Assembly: GCF_947486615.1 (NCBI RefSeq)
Contig: NZ_CANKUD010000004.1
Location: 248,001 to 312,000 of the forward strand
Source: an uncultured Modestobacter sp.
Lineage (GTDB): Bacteria; Actinomycetota; Actinomycetes; Mycobacteriales; Geodermatophilaceae
Direction: 5' to 3'
DNA length: 64,000 nucleotides
The first letter of the stretch is position 1. Every line of letters begins with the position of its first letter. A program made the position numbers and the translations under genes. Of this stretch, positions 34,857 through 42,609 are shown one piece after another. Under the pieces are notes generated by a model. That model ran no database searches. It saw nothing but the letters and a program-made list of their open reading frames with translations, and was not told the origin of the DNA.

Positions 34857-36410
34857 TCAGACCGCCATCGCGGCCTCGGCGGGCAGGTCGTCCTTCTTCG
34901 CCCGGATCAGCACGACGGCGATCGCCAGGGCGACGGCCAGGAACACCGCGGCCCAGATGAAGGCCACGTGGTACCCGTGCACGAACGCCGCGCCCGGGGC
35001 CGAGCCCGGGTTGTCGGCGAGGTAGCCGGTGACGGCCGAGGCGTAGAAGGTGTTCAGCAGGGCCAGGCCCAGTGAGCCACCGACCTGCTGGCTGGTGTTC
35101 AGCACCGCCGAGGCGATGCCGGCGTCGTGGCTCTCCACGCCGACCAGCGCGGTGCTGGACGCCGGGACGAAGACCGCCGCCATGCCGAGGCTGATCGCCA
35201 GCTCGGCGGGCAGCACCTCGGTGACGTAGGAGCTGGACTCACCGATCCCGGTCAGCCAGAGCATGCCGACCGCGGCCAGCAGCAGACCGCCGATGATCAG
35301 CGGCCGCGGCCCGACCCGGGGGAGCACCTGGGAGACGATGCCGGCGCCCAGGATGATCCCGCCGCTGAAGGGCAGGAAGGCGAACCCGGACTCCAGCGGG
35401 CTGTAGCCCAGGGTCTGCTGGAAGTAGAAGGTCAGGAACAGGAAGATCGCGAAGATCCCGGCGCCGACCAGCAGGAAGACCAGGTACGACCCGCCGCGGT
35501 TGCGGTCGAGCACCACGCGCAGCGGCAGCAGCGGGTGGCTGGCGCGCCGCTCGTAGAGCACGAACGACACCAGCAGGACGGCGGCGGCGGCGAGCAGGGT
35601 CAGGGTGACCGGATCGGTCCAGCCCACGCCCTCCTCGGCGGCCTTGCTGAAGCCGTAGACCAGGCTGACCAGCCCGGCGGTGGACAGCAGGACGCCGGGG
35701 ACGTCGTAGCGGCGGTCGCCCTCGGCCCGGCTCTCCTTCACCAGGCCGATCGCGAAGACGGCGGTGACCAGGGCGATCGGCACGTTGACGCCCAGCGTCC
35801 AGCGCCACGAGGCGTACTCGGTGAGCACGCCGCCGAGGATCAGGCCGATGGCGGCGCCACCGCCGGAGATGGCCCCGAAGACACCGAAGGCGCGGGCCCG
35901 CTCCTTGGGGTCGGTGAAGGTGACGGCCAGCAGCGACAGCGCGGCCGGGGCGAGCAGCGCGGCGAACCCGCCCTGCAGGGCGCGGGCGGCGAACAGCAGC
36001 TCCTGGTTGGGGGCAAGGCCACCCAGTGCGGATGCCCCGGCGAAACCGGCCAGGCCGATCAGGAAGGCGCGCTTGCGGCCGATGAAGTCGGCGATCCGCC
36101 CGCCCAGCAGCAGCAGGCCGCCGAAGGCCAGCGTGTAGGCGGTGACGACCCACTGGATGTTCGCCGCGGTGATGCCGAGGTCGATCCCGGCGTCGGGGAG
36201 CGCGATGTTCACGATCGAGGCGTCCAGCACGACCATCAGCTGGGCGACGGCGATCACGGCGAGGGCGAGCCAGCGCCGGGGGTCGGGGCCGACGTCCGGC
36301 GGGGTCGACGGCACGACGGAGGTGATGGGAGCGGCGGGGGCCGCGGCCGCCGGTGGGGGCAGGTCGGGGACGCCGGCCCCCGGCGGGGTCAGGGTGCTGT
36401 CTGCGGGCAT
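34857..36410 (-). CDS. MFS drug exporter, DHA2 (EmrB/QacA) family
   Basis: This is a 517-residue transporter with 14 predicted helices. Motif C-like features and DHA2 markers are visible: LMVVLDASIVNIALPDAG, WVVTAYTLAFGGLLLLGGRIADFIGRKRAF, and GPRPLIIGGLLLAAVGM. The family exports drugs or dyes by proton antiport. ATG 36410 is chosen for its GGAAGGA site; the frame extends further upstream without family similarity. A TetR gene lies 201 bases upstream in the same direction and is the likely regulator. Confidence 0.9.
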   Translation of the reverse strand: MPADSTLTPPGAGVPDLPPPAAAAPAAPITSVVPSTPPDVGPDPRRWLALAVIAVAQLMVVLDASIVNIALPDAGIDLGITAANIQWVVTAYTLAFGGLLLLGGRIADFIGRKRAFLIGLAGFAGASALGGLAPNQELLFAARALQGGFAALLAPAALSLLAVTFTDPKERARAFGVFGAISGGGAAIGLILGGVLTEYASWRWTLGVNVPIALVTAVFAIGLVKESRAEGDRRYDVPGVLLSTAGLVSLVYGFSKAAEEGVGWTDPVTLTLLAAAAVLLVSFVLYERRASHPLLPLRVVLDRNRGGSYLVFLLVGAGIFAIFLFLTFYFQQTLGYSPLESGFAFLPFSGGIILGAGIVSQVLPRVGPRPLIIGGLLLAAVGMLWLTGIGESSSYVTEVLPAELAISLGMAAVFVPASSTALVGVESHDAGIASAVLNTSQQVGGSLGLALLNTFYASAVTGYLADNPGSAPGAAFVHGYHVAFIWAAVFLAVALAIAVVLIRAKKDDLPAEAAMAV

Positions 36411-36611
36411 GGCGGAGCCGTCCTTCCTGCGCAGTGCGCAGTGGGAGAGGAGTGGAGAGCGCAGAGGGGGAGGGGAGAGGGGAGGAACGGCGCGACCGGC
36501 AGCGGTGCGCGGTCGTGTCGACGTCATGACGAGTCGGTCCGCACGGCCGTGCGGTCACGGTCGTGTCGGGGCGGTCGGGTGGCCGGCGTCAGTGCCGGCC
36601 GGGAGAGCGGG

Positions 36612-37250
36612 TCAGCTCACGGGGTGGGCGAGTCCTGCGCCGGCCCAGCGCAGGCAGGTCCGCACCAGCTCCAGGAGCTCGTCGAGGGAGTCATCGGGGT
36701 CCCAGACCTCGACCGCGGTCATGAACGCGGCCAGGGCGGTGTTGAAGACCAGGGCGGTCCGGAGCTCGTCGTCGTCGGTCAGGCGGCGGCCGATCCAGGC
36801 GCGGAGGTCGGGCGCGAAGCTGTCACAGCTGCCGCGCGCGGAGTTCGCCAGGCCCGGACAGTCCGCGACCACCCGCTTCTGCACGGGCAGCCACTCGGAC
36901 AGCAGTCGGGCCACGTCGACGAACAGGTCGGTCAGCGCCTCCCACAGGGGGCGGTCGTCGTCGTCGACGTCGTCCTCGAGGAGCGTGCGCCACCGCTGCA
37001 GGTCCAGCGGGTCGAACTCGAAGGCGACGGCTTCCTTGCTGGGGAAGTAGCTGAAGAAGGTGGTGCGTGAGACGCCGGCTTCGGCGGCGATGTCCTCCAC
37101 GCTGACGGCGTCGAACCCGCGCTCGCTGATCAGGCGCAGCGCGGTGGAACGGATGGTGCGCCAGGCGGCGAGCTTCTTGCGCTCCCGCAGCCCCATGACG
37201 ACGTCGACGGGGCAGTGAGGTGCGCTCGCTGCCTTGCTCGACCTGGCCAT
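36612..37250 (-). CDS. TetR-family repressor
   Basis: This is a 212-residue regulator. The N-terminal HTH (TALRLISERGFDAVSVEDIAAEAGVSRTTFFSYFPSKEAV, residues 36-74) is classic TetR, with a helical ligand domain behind it. It precedes a DHA2 exporter gene in the same direction, so it probably represses the exporter and itself until a toxic ligand binds. The start lies 6 bases after a -10-like TAGGTT, suggesting a leaderless mRNA. Confidence 0.88.
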   Translation of the reverse strand: MARSSKAASAPHCPVDVVMGLRERKKLAAWRTIRSTALRLISERGFDAVSVEDIAAEAGVSRTTFFSYFPSKEAVAFEFDPLDLQRWRTLLEDDVDDDDRPLWEALTDLFVDVARLLSEWLPVQKRVVADCPGLANSARGSCDSFAPDLRAWIGRRLTDDDELRTALVFNTALAAFMTAVEVWDPDDSLDELLELVRTCLRWAGAGLAHPVS

Positions 37251-37256
37251 GGGGAG

Positions 37257-37286
37257 AACCTAGACCGAAAGCTGAACTGAGTACAA
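37257..37286 (-). promoter_or_regulatory. Promoter of the TetR gene
   Basis: On the minus strand TTGTAC (37286-37281), an 18-base spacer and TAGGTT (37262-37257) are followed 6 bases later by the ATG. The spacer and -35 region (AGTACAAGTTCTTACT on the + strand) contain a weak AGTA...TACT symmetry that might be an operator. Confidence 0.5.
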
Positions 37287-37424
37287 GTTCTTACTGCGTA
37301 CGGTTTTGTCCGGTCGCCCGAGTGGGTGAACGGAGGGCCAGCGACCGGTGTCATCGGCTCCTCGTCGGACGACACACCGCGCCGTCCGGCCGCCGGAGGG
37401 CGCCGCACGCGTACCGTGGCGGTG

Positions 37425-38306
37425 ATGCTGAGCACACGGCGGGCGGCTATGACGGTGGCGGCCACGGTGGCCGTGCTCGCCGTCGCGCCGCCGGCCAGCG
37501 CCGCCGAGGAGACCGGACCCTCCACCGTGGGCTACGACGTCTCCTACCCGCAGTGCGGCACCGAGCTGCCCGACGACGCCGCCTACGCCGTCATCGGGGT
37601 CAACGGCGGCATCGCCACCACCGAGAACCCCTGCCTGGCCGATCAGTGGGAGTGGGCGCACGGCTCCTCCGGTGCGGTCTCGGCCCAGCCGGTCGCACAG
37701 CTGTACGTGAACACCGCCAACCCGGGCGAGGTGCGCGCGCAGGTGAGCACCTGGCCGCGCACCGGGGTCAACCGGTACGGCGTGTGCGACGGGGGCAACA
37801 CCGCTGCCTGCTCCTACGAGTACGGCGTCGACCGGGCGGAGGACGACGTTCGGATGGTGCTGGACATCCTCGGCGACCTCCCTGGCGACGCGGCGGTCAC
37901 CGAGGCCGACCTCGAGGGCCTGCGCTGGTGGCTCGACGTCGAGACGATGAACACCTGGCAGACCGACGGCGTGCAGGCCCGGCGCAACAACCGGGCCACC
38001 CTCGAGGGCATGGCCGACCACCTCACTTCGGTCGGCGGCTGGGTCGGGCTCTACTCGACCGGATACCAGTGGGGCGAGATCGTCGGCGACGTGCCGCGGT
38101 GGAGCAGCCTGTACGAGCTCGACAGCTGGCTGGCCGGCGCGCAGAGCTGGGCCGGCGCGGTGCACAACTGCCGGGACGAGCCACTGGTCGAGGGCGGCCA
38201 GGTGGTGCTCAGCCAGTACGTCGTCGACGACCTGGACCACGACCACTCGTGCGCGCTGCCCCAGGACGACGGCGCAGCGCCGTGGACCCCGGGGGCGCCG
38301 CGCTGA
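37425..38306 (+). CDS. Secreted glycoside-hydrolase-25-like / DUF1906-like protein
   Basis: This 293-residue protein has a signal peptide (RRAAMTVAATVAVLAVAPPASAAEE, cleavage after ASA). The mature part begins VGYDVSYPQCG, then AVIGVNGG, PVAQLYVNTANPG, WWLDVETMNTWQ, VGLYSTGYQWGEI and WLAGAQSW. Asp, Asp-x-Glu and the TIM-barrel strand order match GH25/DUF1906-like lysozyme folds. It may cut peptidoglycan or be a non-catalytic relative. ATG 37425 lies 7 bases after TACCGT, fitting a leaderless mRNA. Confidence 0.75.
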   Translation: MLSTRRAAMTVAATVAVLAVAPPASAAEETGPSTVGYDVSYPQCGTELPDDAAYAVIGVNGGIATTENPCLADQWEWAHGSSGAVSAQPVAQLYVNTANPGEVRAQVSTWPRTGVNRYGVCDGGNTAACSYEYGVDRAEDDVRMVLDILGDLPGDAAVTEADLEGLRWWLDVETMNTWQTDGVQARRNNRATLEGMADHLTSVGGWVGLYSTGYQWGEIVGDVPRWSSLYELDSWLAGAQSWAGAVHNCRDEPLVEGGQVVLSQYVVDDLDHDHSCALPQDDGAAPWTPGAPR

Positions 38307-38373
38307 GTGGCCGGGGTGGCCGGCCTGGCGAGGGTGGCCGGCCTGGCCAGGGTGCCTGGCTAGGGTGCGCGGC

Positions 38374-39252
38374 ATGGTCAGCGCCGATCACCCCGCCCCG
38401 TCCGCTCCCGACCTCCGGCTGGTCAGCCGCGCGCACCGGCGGCTGGAGCCGCTGCACTCGCACGTCTACTTTGCCCCGGAGACCGACGAGCAGCTCACCG
38501 CGATCGGCATCCGGCCCGGCCGGATGGTCTACTTCGCCGGCCGCGCGGCGGCGATGGGCGCGGTGGGCCCCGGCGTGGTGACCGCCACCTTCGCCAACTT
38601 CGCCCCCTCGATCGTGGCCCGGCACCTGCCGCGCGCCTGGACGCTGGCCTCGCCCGAGCAGGTGCTCACCGCCCGCACCGTGGCGGCCCGCGCCTCCCTC
38701 ACCCGGCTGCTGGGCGGGGTCGAGGGGCCGGAGCTCACCGAGCTCGCCGAGCTGCTGCGGGAGGCGTGCACCGCGCTCACCCCCGAGGGCCGCCCGCTCT
38801 ACGCCGCGCACGCCGACCTGCCCTGGCCCGACGAGCCGGTGCTGCAGGTCTGGCACGCGGTCACCCTGCTGCGCGAGCACCGCGGCGACGGCCACGTGCT
38901 CAGCGTGGTGCGGCACGGGCTGACCGGGCTGGAGGCGCTGGTCACCCACACGCTCACCGGCCGGGGCTTCACCGCGCAGTCGGCCCAGCTGACCCGCGGC
39001 TGGTCGGACGAGGAGTGGGCGGCGGCGCTGGCCGGGCTCACCGACCGCGGGCTGGTCGCCGACGGTGCGCTCACCGCGGCCGGCGGGCAGCTGCGCACCG
39101 CACTGGAGCAGGAGACCGACGCGCTCTCCGCGGCACCCTTCGTGCACCTGGGCACGGTGCGCACCGAGCGGGTCGCCGAGCTCGGCGGTGCGCTGACCGG
39201 GCGGCTGCTGGCCGCCGGCGCGTTCCCGGCCGGCGTCCTCGCCCGGGCGTGA
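38374..39252 (+). CDS. SCO6745-family protein
   Basis: This is a 292-residue protein with the features of the actinobacterial SCO6745 family: YFAPETDEQLTAIGIRPGRMVYFAGRAAAMGAVGPGVVTATFANFAPSIV near the start, ADLPWPDEPVLQVWHAVTLLREHRGDGHV in the middle and FTAQSAQLTRGWSDEEW later. Function is not established. TAGGGT (38361-38366) 7 bases before ATG 38374 suggests leaderless translation. It overlaps the next gene by 4 bases. Confidence 0.8.
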   Translation: MVSADHPAPSAPDLRLVSRAHRRLEPLHSHVYFAPETDEQLTAIGIRPGRMVYFAGRAAAMGAVGPGVVTATFANFAPSIVARHLPRAWTLASPEQVLTARTVAARASLTRLLGGVEGPELTELAELLREACTALTPEGRPLYAAHADLPWPDEPVLQVWHAVTLLREHRGDGHVLSVVRHGLTGLEALVTHTLTGRGFTAQSAQLTRGWSDEEWAAALAGLTDRGLVADGALTAAGGQLRTALEQETDALSAAPFVHLGTVRTERVAELGGALTGRLLAAGAFPAGVLARA

Positions 39253-39818
39253 CCGGCGCCGGCGCGGGTCACGAGGCCGTGCCGTCGCCGGCCCGGCTGC
39301 CGGACGCCGACGGGAGCGGGCCGGCCGCTGACGTGCTGCGTGCCCGGCGCGGGGGAGAGCTCTCGGCGCTGGACCGGCTGCTGCTGCACAGCCCGGCGGT
39401 CGCGCAGGGGTGGAGCGCGCTGCTGGGTGCGCTGCGCAACGCCACCACCCTGGCCCCGGACCTCACCGAGCTGGTGGTGCTGCGGGTCGCGGTGCTCAAC
39501 GACGCGCCATTCGAGTGGGCCGCGCACGAGCCGGCCGCCCGCCGGGCCGGGGTGACGGACGAGCAGCTGGCCGCGCTCCGGATGCCCGACGGCGTGCCGG
39601 ACGCCGCCTTCTCGCCGGTCCAGTCGGCCGTGCTGCGGTTCACCGACGCGTCCAGCCGGCAGGTCGCCGTCCCCGACGAGGTGTTCGCGCAGGTGCGCGC
39701 GCACCTGGACGACCGCCAGGTGGTGGAGCTGGCCGTCACCGTCGGCGGCTACGCGATGGTCTCCCGGTTCCTGGTCGCGCTGGAGGTGCCACCGCCGGCC
39801 GGTGAGGTCGCCGGCTGA
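39249..39818 (+). CDS. Carboxymuconolactone decarboxylase-like protein
   Basis: This 189-residue all-helical protein is of the CMD/AhpD family. It has ELVVLRVAVLNDAPFEWAAHEPAARRAGVTDEQLAALR in the middle and VVELAVTVGGYAMVSRFLVALEV at the end. The redox CxxC of AhpD is absent; EW...H is present as in CMD-type and related proteins. The substrate is unknown. It is translationally coupled to the SCO6745-family gene. Confidence 0.8.
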   Translation: MTGAGAGHEAVPSPARLPDADGSGPAADVLRARRGGELSALDRLLLHSPAVAQGWSALLGALRNATTLAPDLTELVVLRVAVLNDAPFEWAAHEPAARRAGVTDEQLAALRMPDGVPDAAFSPVQSAVLRFTDASSRQVAVPDEVFAQVRAHLDDRQVVELAVTVGGYAMVSRFLVALEVPPPAGEVAG

Positions 39819-40081
39819 CCGGCACCAGCTGTTCACCACCCGGTCGGGGCGGCTGGTGTGCCGACCCCCGCTCGGGCGTGTCACGATGTTCGACGGCCTG
39901 CGGAGTGCCGCGGGCCGTCGACGGACGGCGGGAGGTGACCGGGCAGATGCGCAGCGAGCCCCCCAGTCACAGTCCCGAGGTCCCCTCCCGCTGACGCCCC
40001 CGGTCCGCCCCTGACCCGGGCGGGCGCGGCGTGCGGGGACCTCTCCGGTGTCCCCAGCCCTGCTGTCCCCGGGAGTCCGTC

Positions 40082-41212
40082 GTGTCCGACCGTCGCCGTA
40101 CCGCCCTGTCCACCCTCACCCGCCGTCCGCGTCCGGTGGTGGCCCGCGCGCCCGAGCAGGCGCCGGCAGAGGTCGTGCCGGTCCGCCAGTCGCGGATGGT
40201 GGACAACGCCGTCTACGCCGCCGGGCGGCGGATCGCCACCCCGGCGTCGGCCGCGGAGAGCCACGAGTGGCTGACCGAGGGCTTCGACGACCGGATGGTG
40301 TGGCTGGGGCTGTACCGCCCCGAGCCCGCCGAGCTCGGTGAGCTGGCCGAGCAGTACGGCCTGCCCGAGCTGGCGGTCGAGGACGCCATCCACGCCCACC
40401 AGCGGCCGAAGTTCGAGCGCTACGGCGACACGCTGTTCGTCGTCCTCAAGGCCGCCCGCTACCTGGACGCGGCCGAGGAGGTGGAGTTCGGCGAGCTGCA
40501 CCTGTTCCTGGGCGAGGACTTCGCCATCACCGTGCGGCACAGCGAGTCCCCGGACCTGTCCCGGGTGCGCCGCCGGCTGGAGAGCTCCCCGGAGCTGCTG
40601 GCCCGCGGCAGCGAGGCGGTGCTCTACGCGATCCTGGACGCCGTCGTCGACGGGTACGCACCCGTCGTCGCCGGGCTGGACAAGGACATCGACGAGATCG
40701 AGGTCGAGGTCTTCCGCGGCGACCCACAGGTGTCCCGGCGCATCTACGAGCTGTCCCAGGAGGTCGTGGACTTCCAGCGGGCGGTGCAGCCGCTCAGCGG
40801 GATCCTGGCCGCGATCACCGCCGGGTTCGAGAAGTACGGCGTGGACGAGGAGCTGCGCAGCCACCTGCGCGACGTCGCCGACCACGTCACCTCGGTCACC
40901 GAGCGGGTGGAGGGCTTCCGGCTGCAGCTGCGCGACATCCTCACCGTGAACGCCACGCTGGTCGCCCAGCGGCAGAACGAGGAGATCCGCGAGCTCACCG
41001 TGACCAGCCTGGCGCAGGGCGAGGAGGTCAAGAAGATCTCCGCCTGGGCCGCCATCCTGTTCGCGCCGTCGCTGGTGGGCGGCGTGTACGGGATGAACTT
41101 CGACTCCATGCCCGAGACCGAGTGGCAGTACGGCTACCCGATGGCGCTGGTGCTGATGTTCTGCGTCAGCGCGGTGCTCTACGTCGTCTTCAAGCGCCGC
41201 GACTGGATCTGA
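40082..41212 (+). CDS. corA: CorA-family magnesium/cobalt channel
   Basis: This is a 376-residue CorA protein. A long cytosolic domain (SHEWLTEGFDDRMVWLGLYRPEPAEL, ELAVEDAIHAHQRPKFERY) is followed by two C-terminal helices with the signature YGMNFDSMPE (GMN) and a basic end KRRDWI. It forms pentameric Mg2+ (Co2+) channels. GTG 40082 follows a GGGAG site and gives a normal length. The 263 bases upstream show no recognisable Mg2+ riboswitch. Confidence 0.93.
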   Translation: MSDRRRTALSTLTRRPRPVVARAPEQAPAEVVPVRQSRMVDNAVYAAGRRIATPASAAESHEWLTEGFDDRMVWLGLYRPEPAELGELAEQYGLPELAVEDAIHAHQRPKFERYGDTLFVVLKAARYLDAAEEVEFGELHLFLGEDFAITVRHSESPDLSRVRRRLESSPELLARGSEAVLYAILDAVVDGYAPVVAGLDKDIDEIEVEVFRGDPQVSRRIYELSQEVVDFQRAVQPLSGILAAITAGFEKYGVDEELRSHLRDVADHVTSVTERVEGFRLQLRDILTVNATLVAQRQNEEIRELTVTSLAQGEEVKKISAWAAILFAPSLVGGVYGMNFDSMPETEWQYGYPMALVLMFCVSAVLYVVFKRRDWI

Positions 41213-41248
41213 GGGAGGGTCCCGTCCCTCGCGGGCTCGGGACGAGCC

Positions 41249-41737
41249 TCAGGACGGGGCCGCCGGCCGGGCGCAGCTGCGGATGGCGGCGACGATGCTG
41301 TCGTAGCCGGTGCACCGGCACAGGTTGCCGCTGATCGCCTCGCGGATCTGGGCGTCCGTCGGGGAGGGGATCCGGTCCAGCAGGTCCTCCCCGGCCAGCA
41401 GCATGCCGGACAGGCAGAAGCCGCACTGGAAGGCGTTGAGGTCCCAGAAGGCCTGCTGCAGCGGGGTCAGCCGGTCGCCGTCGGCCATCGAGGCGATGGT
41501 GCGCACGTCGCTGCCGTCCTCGGCGACGGCCAGCCGGAGGCAGGACTTGGCGATCGCGCCCTCGACCCGCACGGTGCACGCCCCGCAGTCGCCGGTGCGG
41601 CAGCCCGCCTTGGGGGCCGTCGCGCCGAAGTCCTCGCGCAGCGCGTCCAGCAGCAGCGAGCGGGGGTCGACGGCGGCGACCCGCTCCTGCCCGTCGACGG
41701 TGAGCCGGAGCTCCACCCGTCCTCCGTCCCCGGTCAT
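41249..41737 (-). CDS. Molybdenum hydroxylase small subunit, [2Fe-2S]2 (CoxS/XdhC-like)
   Basis: This is a 162-residue protein. The plant-type [2Fe-2S] motif CRTGDCGACTVRVEG...SC is near residues 46-66. The second cluster uses CGFC (about 104) and CRCTGYDSI (about 139). Such subunits pass electrons from the molybdenum site to FAD. It is the last gene of a five-gene operon and overlaps the FAD-subunit gene by 4 bases. Confidence 0.92.
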   Translation of the reverse strand: MTGDGGRVELRLTVDGQERVAAVDPRSLLLDALREDFGATAPKAGCRTGDCGACTVRVEGAIAKSCLRLAVAEDGSDVRTIASMADGDRLTPLQQAFWDLNAFQCGFCLSGMLLAGEDLLDRIPSPTDAQIREAISGNLCRCTGYDSIVAAIRSCARPAAPS

Positions 41738-42609
41738 CGGCTCTCCTCCCGTGCGTCGGACAGTGCGCTGGACAGGGCGGCGCTCAGGGCGCGGCGGGCC
41801 ACCGGCCCGGCGACGGCCGCCCGGTAGGACGGCGGCGCCAGCACGTCGCCCCACGGCTGGACGACGGCGGCGGCCGCGGTGTCGGCGGCGGCCCGGACGG
41901 CGTCGGTGTCGAGCACCTGCCCGGTCAGCGCGGAGAGGTCCACCGGGACGGGGACGGCGGACACCGCGCCGAGCACCAGGGTCGCCGCCGTGCACGCCCC
42001 CGCCGCGTCCAGTCGCACCAGCGCGGCCGCGGTCGCGATCGGCCAGGAGCTCCACCCCCGCTTGAGCTTCACGTAGCCGTGCCCGGTACCGGCCGCCGAC
42101 GGCACGTCGAAGCCGGCCAGCACCTCGCCCGGGCCCAGTGCGGAGCGCATGGCGCCGGCGAAGAGCTCGGCCACCGGCAGCTCCCGCTCGCCGGCCGGGC
42201 CGGCGATCCGGGCCACGGCGGCGCTGGCCACCAGTGCTGCCGGCACGTCGGACTGCGGGCGCGCGGCCACGGCCGACCCGCCGACGGTCGCCTGGTTGCG
42301 CAGCGCCCAGCCGCCGGTGATCTGGTCGGCCATCGTGCGCAGCAGCGGGGCGTGCGCCGCCACCGCGTCGCTGTCGAGCAGCTCGGCGTAGGTGCACATC
42401 GCGCCGATCCGCAGGCCGCCGCCGGTCGCGGTGACCCCGCCCAGCCCGGCGCGCCGCAGGTCGACCAGCTGGGCCGGTGCCGACTCGCCCCGGCCCATCT
42501 CCGGCAGCACCCAGGTGCCGCCGGCCAGCACCCGGCCGCCCTCGGCCAGCGCGGCCACGCAGCCGGCGAGGTCGGTCGGCGCCACGTAGCCGAACCGCTC
42601 GGGGATCAC
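41734..42609 (-). CDS. Molybdenum hydroxylase FAD subunit (CoxM-like)
   Basis: This is a 291-residue FAD-binding subunit. It has FGYVAPTDLAGCVAAL, the FAD motif VLAGGTWVLPEM (normally AGGTDLLPxM), LRIGAMCTYAELL, and WALRNQATVGGSAVAARP, which corresponds to the TxGGN FAD motif. It accepts electrons from the iron-sulfur subunit and passes them to an external acceptor. GTG 42609 overlaps the large-subunit stop. Confidence 0.9.
   Translation of the reverse strand: MIPERFGYVAPTDLAGCVAALAEGGRVLAGGTWVLPEMGRGESAPAQLVDLRRAGLGGVTATGGGLRIGAMCTYAELLDSDAVAAHAPLLRTMADQITGGWALRNQATVGGSAVAARPQSDVPAALVASAAVARIAGPAGERELPVAELFAGAMRSALGPGEVLAGFDVPSAAGTGHGYVKLKRGWSSWPIATAAALVRLDAAGACTAATLVLGAVSAVPVPVDLSALTGQVLDTDAVRAAADTAAAAVVQPWGDVLAPPSYRAAVAGPVARRALSAALSSALSDAREESR

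Noticed and set aside
39819-40081. Mg2+ riboswitch upstream of corA
   Set aside because: I could not identify M-box or ykoK-type conserved elements; the region only contains GC-rich short repeats.
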